Source: Cynocephalus volans
Taxonomy: Eukaryota; Chordata; Mammalia; Dermoptera; Cynocephalidae
DNA length: 64,000 bases
Assembly: GCF_027409185.1 (NCBI RefSeq)
Contig: NC_084462.1
Coordinates: forward strand, 154,181,490-154,245,489
Reading direction: 5' to 3'
Shown here: positions 57,507 to 64,000 of the stretch, piece by piece
How the letters are laid out: every line of letters starts with the position of its first letter
How positions within the stretch are numbered: the first letter of the stretch is position 1
Notes under the pieces: generated by a model
What the model saw: only the letters and a program-made list of their open reading frames with translations
Told to the model about the DNA's origin: nothing
Databases searched by the model: none
Translations under genes and position numbers: made by a program

Positions 57507-57674
57507 GTCTTAGTACCCACCGTGTCTATGGTTGGAAAGCATTTGGGAGCAAGAAAGGATCACCCAGGCCTAAAGACTAAAGAGAATGATGAAAATTGTG
57601 GTCCTACGACGACAGTTTTTGTTGGCAACATTTCCGAGAAAGCCTCAGACATGCTTATAAGACAGCTCTTAGCT
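57507..57674 (+). CDS. RBM25: RBM25 exon 4, residues 53-108: linker and first half of RRM
   Basis: A 168-nt exon (56 codons, phase 0 at both ends) between acceptor CACCTTAG (ends 57506) and donor GCT/GTAAGT. It encodes the linker VLVPTVSMVGKHLGARKDHP..., then the start of the RRM with the RNP2 strand VFVGNI at about residues 89-94 and the first helix EKASDMLIRQLLA. The linker reads GLKTKEN where human, from memory, has GLKAKEN, a conservative change. Confidence 0.96.
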
Positions 57675-57707
57675 GTAAGTTGAACTGTTTATTTTTCATT
57701 GAAAAGG

Positions 57708-57803
57708 ATTTTTTGGAAGGCAGCTGTCCGGTACGGGGATCTGAACCCTTAACATTAGTGTTATCATCATTGTGCTCTACCCAGGTGAAGTAATGAGCCA
57801 GCC
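57708..57803 (-). mobile_element. tRNA-Ile-derived SINE, antisense
   Basis: GGCAGCTGTCCGGTACGGGG ... ATGAGCCAGCCC, 34 bp after RBM25 exon 4. Confidence 0.85.
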
Positions 57804-57819
57804 CAGAAAGTTTTTTATT

Positions 57820-58920
57820 GTTATAAATTTCGAACTTAAGAAAAAGCAGAGCGAATACTTTTTATTTTGAAAAATTTCAGTCCTGCAGAAAAGACAAAAT
57901 AGTAGAACAATGAACACACTTGTAGTCTTTAGCTAGATTCATCAGTGAACATGTCTTGCTACATTTACTTTATCTCTAGTTACACACATACTACAGACAT
58001 TTTTTCTGAATAATTTGAGAGTAAATTATGACATGACTTTTACCTCTGAAATCCTTCGTGTATCTCCTGATAGCAAGGGCATTCTCCTACATAATCCCAA
58101 TGCTATTATCACTTTTAAGAAATTTAAGGCTGATACAAAATTGTTAACTCATACATCTGTGGTTCATATTTAATTTTCCCAATTATGGCCATAATACCTG
58201 GGGGTTTTTTTGTTGTTTTTTTTTAGGATGACCGGTAGGGGGCTCTTAACCCTTGGCTTAGTGTTGTCAGCACCACACTCAGCCAGTGAGCTAACCGGCC
58301 ATCCCTATATAGGATCTGAACCCGTGGCCTTGGTGTTATCAGCACCACACTCTCCCGAGTGAGCCAGAGGCCGGCCCATACCTGTTGTTTTTCATCTATG
58401 ACCCAGTGAAGGGTTTTATATTGCATGTAATTATCATGTTTCTTTAGATAGCTTCTTTAAAACAGTTCCCTGCCTTTTATGCTTTTGTTTGTTCTCTTGT
58501 TTTGTATTTGTCTTCCATGACATTGACGTTTTTGAAGGGTCCAGATCTTTTGCAGGGTGTCTCTCCCAGTTTGGACTGGCTGCTTGCTCATGGTTAGATT
58601 CAGATTAAGCATTTTTGGGGAGAATGTTTTATGGATGATGTATTCTCAGTGCAGCATAGCAAAAGACGCATGATGTCTCTTGGTCCTATTTTTGGTGACA
58701 TTGAGTTACTTGGTTAAGGTGGTCCTTTCTCTCCATAGTAATGGTATCTTCCCTCCCTTATTATTAATGAGCCAATTCTGTTTTAATATTTTGATACTGA
58801 GTGAGTACTTTTCCCTAACAACCCTTAAAACAATGATTTTAGCATCCAGTGATGATTGACTGATTTATTCTGAGCAGAAATAATAAGTTCTTTAGATTTT
58901 CTTTCTTAGTTTTAAAAATA
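57820..58920 (-). mobile_element. L1ME-type 3' end, antisense, split by a SINE
   Basis: Contains the familiar run GACATTGACGTTTTTGAAGG and later GGTTAAGGTGGTCCTTTCTC. A dimeric SINE is inserted at 58203-58377. Confidence 0.7.
58203..58377 (-). mobile_element. Dimeric tRNA-Ile SINE, antisense
   Basis: GATGACCGGTAGGGGGCTCT ... CCTATATAGGATCT ... AGAGGCCGGCCC; flanks ATACCTG. Confidence 0.9.
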
Positions 58921-59089
58921 TTATCTTGGTGATATATGCACTTTATTAAGTGAAATAATACCGAATGATTTTATTATGAAAAAATAGCAGTGCCTGTACT
59001 CACTTCCTCCTTAATCTCCATTATTTCCTTGGAGAAGTTATTTTAAAATCTTTTTCTTTTCTTTTTTTTTTTTTATAGGTACTCTACAT

Positions 59090-59560
59090 GATAGCCGTTT
59101 CTGCTTTGTAAATTGTGTGATTCTTGCATCAAAGTTTAGTAGAGAATAAAATGAACACCCACAAAACCCAGCTTTGTCAAATCCTAATATTATTGTATAA
59201 TACTAGCTTCAGACTTTTTTTTTTTCCCCAAAGAGATAAAACATTACGATTGAAAGTCCCAGTTCCTGTTTATTTTCTTGCCCAGAAGTAATCTGGACAT
59301 TTTATATAAATACAATCATAGAATATGTGGCTTTTTGTGCATAGCTTCTTTCACTTAACATCATGTCTTCAAGTTCATTTATGCTGTAGCATGGATCAGT
59401 ATTTCCTTTTATTACCAAATAATATTTCATCTTATGGATATATCACATTTTCTTAAATCCATTTCTCAGTTGATGGACATTTGAGTTTCTACATTTTGGC
59501 CGTTATGAATAATGGTGCTGTGAATATTCGTGTCCCAGTTTTTATGTGGACATGTTTTCA
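59090..59560 (-). mobile_element. L1 3' region, antisense
   Basis: TTTCACTTAACATCATGTCT and GATGGACATTTGAGTTTCTA are antisense L1 ORF2/3'UTR phrases. Confidence 0.65.
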
Positions 59561-59999
59561 ATTTTAAACATTCCTTTTTAAAACCTGTTTTTGATTTATA
59601 TGTGTAGTGTAGTACACTGTTTTTAAGCTTTCCTCGGCTCCTTGAGTGATCTTTCATTTGTTCATTTCTTTTTTTTTTTCCTTCTTTTCTTTCTTTCCTT
59701 TTCTTTTTTTCTTTTTTCCCAAAGTGTAATAATGTCCCACCCTTCAGATATCCTACGCCCTTAACATTTTGGAATATTTCTGATCATTCAACAAAATTGT
59801 TTTTTCTTTACATAGTGAAAATCTTACTGTATATCAGCAATTTCTTGTCCCAAGTTATTTTTGCATACCATATCAAACATCTCCCATGTCATTAAAAATT
59901 TTTTATAAATATATATTTAGCTTTAAAACAATCTTAATGAGCTCATGATATTTACTTTATTATAGTTTGTTTTAACCATTCTAATACTAGGCCTTAGAT

Positions 60000-60036
<37 letters not shown>

Positions 60037-60249
60037 TTTTTTTGGTAGGATAAATAATGGTGTAAACTTTCAAAATTACTAAAAGGGAATTTTCTGCAAA
60101 TAAAAAAGTCAGTAAGAATTTATATTTTTCTTAAAATGATTTGTTGTACCTTTCATATAATAAGTTTGTGGAAAATGGGAGAATTTTAACAAACTTGGTT
60201 GCTGTTTTTTTTTTTTTCTTCTTTGATCTTTATATGTTTTCTTTTTAAG

Positions 60250-60307
60250 AAATGTGGCTTGGTTTTGAGCTGGAAGAGAGTACAGGGTGCTTCTGGAAAA
60301 CTTCAAG
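60250..60307 (+). CDS. RBM25: RBM25 exon 5, residues 109-127: middle of RRM
   Basis: A 58-nt exon between acceptor TTTCTTTTTAAG (ends 60249) and donor CAAG/GTAGGT. It encodes KCGLVLSWKRVQGASGKLQ, the beta2-beta3 region of the RRM, plus the first base of the next Ala codon (phase 1). Very short, placed by frame and family order. Confidence 0.95.
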
Positions 60308-60659
60308 GTAGGTCATGTTTTTATTGAAATAACTTTAACCTGTGTGTGTAAATTAATTTGATCTTTATTTTATTAGCACTCTGTTTTCTTCTTATTGGAA
60401 TAGGATTAAAAGGCATTTGGGAAGATGTTGGCTGAGAGTTGAGATTAGAAGGTTGAAAAGTGTAACAGGAAGGAGGTAGGAGAGGAAAAAATTAAAATTA
60501 TTCAGACTAATTGGTTTCTTATACTTTATAAAGTCCTTTTTATCTCAGAGCAGGACTGTATGATCAAGGTGGAACAATCAGAACTTAGAGTAGGAGAAGA
60601 GATAATGAGATGGCCTATTACTCTTGAAAACAAACTTTTTCATTACACTTGTTTGCTAT

Positions 60660-61282
60660 GCATTTTTAAAAACTTTTTATATGTAAATACTCATACATAC
60701 ATAAAAATAGAATAGTGTGATGAACGCCCATGTGCTCATCACCCAGCTTTAACATTTATAAATTCATGGCCATTTGTGTTTCATCTATACCCTGCCTATT
60801 TCCTCTTCTTTATATTATTTTAAATCAATCCCAAGAGCCAGATTATTTTGTCTATAAATACTCTTGATGACCTAAAAAAATAACTTAATAGCCAGTCAGT
60901 GTTCAGATGTCCAGTTGTTTCAAATGCCATTTTATTTTAATAGTTCATTTAATTCAGGATCTATATGAGGTTCATCCATTCCATTTGGTTGGCAGTTGGT
61001 TTTAAGTCTCTTAGTATTTTAAGTTATTCTGTATCTCTCATTTCCTTTGCAATTTATTTGTTGAAACTAAGTCATTTGCCTAGTAGCATTTCTTTAGTCT
61101 GGTTTTGAGAGTTGCAGCTCCAGTAGTATAATTTGCCATGGATTTATCTTCTGCATTTTCTGTAAACTGGTCAGTAGTTCTGTTTTGAGACTTACTCAGA
61201 TTTAAGTTTATATGTGCTTTTTTGGGGGGGGGGGCGTGCTTTTATTTGCAAGAATACTATAGAAGTAGTATTCTTCCAGGTT

Positions 61283-61317
<35 letters not shown>

Positions 61318-62010
61318 GGTAGCAGCTGTTGATTATCAATGCCTAGGTTGACTTATTCATTAGGTGGTTGCAAAATGTAAGTCTGTTTTGAAGAATCTAT
61401 CATTCCTTCATTGGAAAGCAAGATTTCTTCATTTGTTAGTAGAATGTGAGGGTACTTCAGAAAGTTTGTGGAAAAATAGAATTAAAAGATAGTAGGAATC
61501 TTTCCATGAACTTTTTAGGGAAAAATATGTATAAGGAAAAGTTCCTCCTCCATCTTTGGTTACTGAGACGTATAATTTAGGAAAAACAGGATAAATGGCT
61601 TTTGTGCTTCTTTTTATTTCTCAAAAGAATGAGCTGGTGTCTTCAGTATTCTCTAGCAGTGACTAGCTTTTTTTTTTTTTTTTTTTTATCATTTTGAACT
61701 TATGGATTGAAGCATATTCAATGTTATTATATTTAATATGGGTTCATTGTAGTTATTATTGCTGTTAAAGCTTAAGTTGTCTTAAGTTACCTCTGCAAGT
61801 TGGATATCTCCTGGTTTTGGTATGACTCTGCCTTTGTTATCTGGTATGGCAGGATGTTCCAAGCTTATCTAGTTTTTCTGCCCCAGATTTGGAATCTGCC
61901 ATTTCTCCGGGGAACTCTGGTTCCTTTTAGTGGGATATTGTTTTCAAAATCACAATGTGGGCAAAAGGTGTACTCATTGTAAGTGTTGTTTGGAAAAACC
62001 ATTTCTAGGT
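60660..62010 (-). mobile_element. L1ME-type 3' end, antisense
   Basis: CATCACCCAGCTTTAACATT through TTAAGTCTCTTAGTATTTTA and on to about 62000. A poly(T) run and a hairpin MITE interrupt it. The small frame at 61800-61982 is part of this relic. Confidence 0.65.
61453..61519. mobile_element. Short hairpin MITE, copy 3
   Basis: TACTTCAGAAAGTTTGTGG at the left and CCATGAACTTTTTAGGG at the right; most worn of the three. Inserted in an antisense L1. Confidence 0.6.
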
Positions 62011-62232
62011 TTTTCCAAGGCACACTAATTCAAGTTTAGGGCTAAAAGGTTTTTATTTAATTTCTTCTGTCGTGTATCTGTGCTTCCTTTCACCTGCACG
62101 GAGAATCTTGAGTTTTAAGGACACTAGGGAGTACAGACTCATTAAGTAATTACTGACTTGCTTTATCTCACATTACAGTTTCAGACTAACAGCACCAGCA
62201 CTATCATCAAGAATATGATTATTGAAACTTAT

Positions 62233-62297
62233 GGCAGCTGGCCAGTACCGTTATCCGAACCCTTGACCACACTCTACTAGTGAGCTGACCGGCCAGC
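62233..62297 (-). mobile_element. tRNA-Ile-derived SINE, internally deleted, antisense
   Basis: GGCAGCTGGCCAGTACCGTT ... GAGCTGACCGGCCAGC with the central part missing and no clear tail. Confidence 0.75.
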
Positions 62298-62775
62298 TAC
62301 AGATTTGCTGTTTTAATATCACTCAGAATGGTGTGGTTATCTCATTAACTGCATACATATGTAGATTCATTTGTATAATTTTATTTTCAAGTTTTGGATT
62401 GTTCTTTTTAAGTTTAATTTTGTTTTAATATCCCTGCTTGATTTAAAATTATGTTAATGGTGAGATTGACTAGTTATAAAATGAAATATATATAGGAAAA
62501 ATAGACTGGCAACTAGGATAAACGATCACTACTTTTGTAATTTTTAACATTTCAGAATATAGGATATAGATTCAAACAGTCTGTTCTCACTTATTTGTGA
62601 CTGTTAGGAAGTCTGACTGGAATGGATTTATGCAATAATTAAGAATTATTTTAGTCATGAAATTCACTGACTCTGCTACATATTTTATCAGAGCTTCTAA
62701 TGAGTAGCATTCTGCCTTAGTGGAATTTTTCTTCCTTTCCTCTATTTTTGTTTTTCTCTTTTCTTTTGGTTGTTT

Positions 62776-62877
62776 ATTTTGTTTGTTTGTTTGGCAGCTG
62801 GCCGGTATTGGGATCCAAATCCTTGACCTTGGTGTTATAACACTACGCTCTAACCAACTGAGCTAAGCAGCCAGCCC
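62776..62877 (-). mobile_element. tRNA-Ile-derived SINE, antisense
   Basis: GGCAGCTGGCCGGTATTGGG ... AGCTAAGCAGCCAGCCC; perfect 14-bp flanks TCTTTTGGTTGTTT (62762-62775 and 62878-62891). Confidence 0.92.
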
Positions 62878-63067
62878 TCTTTTGGTTGTTTGAGGGTGCT
62901 AAGAGTGAAATGATTATCAGAGGGAATTAAAGAATAGGGGTGGAGTGATGACTTGAGTAATCTTCATATTATAACATTTGGTTTCTAGTGATTTTACTTT
63001 TCCAAAAATTTTTATTATCTTTCATAATGGCATTGATACTTCACTAATTCTTTACTTGCATTGCTAG

Positions 63068-63225
63068 CCTTTGGATTCTGTGAGTATAAGGAGCCTGAAT
63101 CTACTCTTCGTGCACTCAGATTATTGCATGACCTGCAGATTGGAGAGAAGAAGCTACTTGTTAAAGTTGATGCAAAGACAAAGGCGCAACTGGATGAATG
63201 GAAAGCAAAGAAGAAAGCTAATGGG
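63068..63225 (+). CDS. RBM25: RBM25 exon 6, residues 128-180: RNP1 and end of RRM
   Basis: A 158-nt exon after acceptor CATTGCTAG (ends 63067). It completes Ala128 and continues with the RNP1 strand FGFCEYK (about residues 129-135), the second helix and last strand, then a basic Lys/Ala linker. It ends ...WKAKKKANG in phase 0 at donor GGG/GTATGT. Human RBM25, from memory, reads KKKASNG here, so one Ser may be missing. The open frame runs on past the donor only by chance. The next exon is outside the window. Confidence 0.95.
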
Positions 63226-64000
63226 GTATGTTTTCTGTCTTTTCTAGGCTAGCTACACTATTTCAGTGTAAATACTCTCATTATAAATGAATCTTATATG
63301 GGGCTTCACAAGATCATCATCATCATACTATGTGCGTGTGGCTTAAATGCAGGAGGGTATTTTATAGTTTGTAGTTATTTTAAGTCTTTTGTCTACCCAC
63401 AGTGGGTGGATGACTGTTGGTTTGCTTGTTCCAGGTTGGGATGAAGGTAGTAAGGGAGGCTGGACAAGGTTAACTTGCCAGAGAAAACACTGGTACAGAC
63501 TATTCCAAACAGAGCTAATTCATTAAGGCAGCTTTGTAAGTAAGTATAAAATATGTTTCAACCTATAGAATTTTTATTAGTTGCCCTCTCTTTTAGAATT
63601 ACATAGATTCTAAAATGAATGAAAATAAATCTTACTACTTTTCTCAGCTGGATGGCTTTATTCAGGCTATATATATATTCACTATATAGTGAAGCTAAAG
63701 TAAAGGAAGTTTTTGTATGCTGTATTGTAACGTATGCATTATTATCCTCTCTCAACAGAGTAAAACATATCTAAAAGCTGAGTATCTATTTCTCATTTTC
63801 TCTTCCTTATTCTTTTTTGGCACCTCAAGCCGAACAGATCAAAAAATAGATTTATTGTTGTGTTTCCCTTCCAACAGAAACAAAACCAAAATAGTCTTTG
63901 CCTTCGTCAAGCTTTCACTGTCTTTTAAAATAGAAATTGCTTTCTTGCCCTCCCCCTTTAAAAAAACATTGTATGTTCTTTGTATTTAAAAAAAAAAAAA
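63226..64000 (+). other. RBM25 intron 6 (runs off the window)
   Basis: AT-rich intron sequence with no exon, SINE or recognisable repeat that I can support. The last 30 bases are A-rich. Confidence 0.7.

Larger units (their letters stand above)
57675..63067 (+). other. RBM25 introns 4 and 5
   Basis: Both introns flank the 58-nt exon 5 and consist largely of antisense L1M 3' ends with SINEs inserted. Long T runs at 60020-60043 and 61284-61315 and a TA repeat at about 60003-60020 are simple repeats. Confidence 0.8.

Noticed and set aside
1191-62877. Functional tRNA-Ile genes
   Set aside because: The tRNA-like bodies have mismatched stems, A tails and target duplications, so they are SINEs.

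Overview
The window is mammalian nuclear DNA: intron/exon structure, CpG-island promoters and dense retrotransposon debris. Two protein genes are certain. Near the left end, on the minus strand, is the first coding exon of ZFYVE1 (DFCP1). From about 42.1 kb to the right edge, on the plus strand, is the 5' part of RBM25: one non-coding exon and five coding exons (residues 1-180, including the whole RRM). The two genes are divergent, as on human 14q24, and about 35 kb of intergenic DNA separates their CpG islands.

The host is probably a colugo (Dermoptera). More than thirty SINEs are tRNA-Ile derivatives made of little more than a tRNA-like body and an A tail, as monomers and dimers. This fits the CYN family of flying lemurs, and no Alu is visible. 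The species call is an inference from repeat type. A rhinolophoid bat is the main alternative and a repeat-library search would settle it.

Layout: 0-6.5 kb, ZFYVE1 5' end and CpG promoter, with MIR, MaLR LTR and SINE insertions in intron 1. 6.6-20 kb, intergenic: a class II solo LTR (9.1 kb), an ORF-less L1-headed composite element (12.8-14.2 kb), an L1 ORF2 relic (15-16.7 kb) and a Charlie-type hAT deletion derivative (18.5-19.5 kb). 20.1-25.1 kb, L1M/HAL1-type sequence broken by SINEs and a MaLR LTR. 26.58-34.57 kb, a near full-length betaretrovirus-like ERV with both LTRs, a lysine-type primer site and shuffled, dead gag-pro-pol, inserted into an older repeat. 35.3-35.8 kb, an ERV1-like solo LTR. 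36.1-38.3 kb, a 2.2-kb composite element with an L1-like 5' head, eleven ~80-bp GC-rich tandem units, an L1 ORF2 scrap and an L1-like 3' end. 39.5-42 kb, MaLR LTR, MIR and SINE copies, then the RBM25 promoter. 42.35-64 kb, RBM25 exons and introns.

The most unusual items are the SVA-like composite at 36.1-38.3 kb with its relative at 12.8-14.2 kb, a 42-bp tailless insertion of a tRNA 5' half at 2.34 kb with a perfect 18-bp duplication, and the gag/pol shuffle inside the ERV. ERV pieces are described as relics only.
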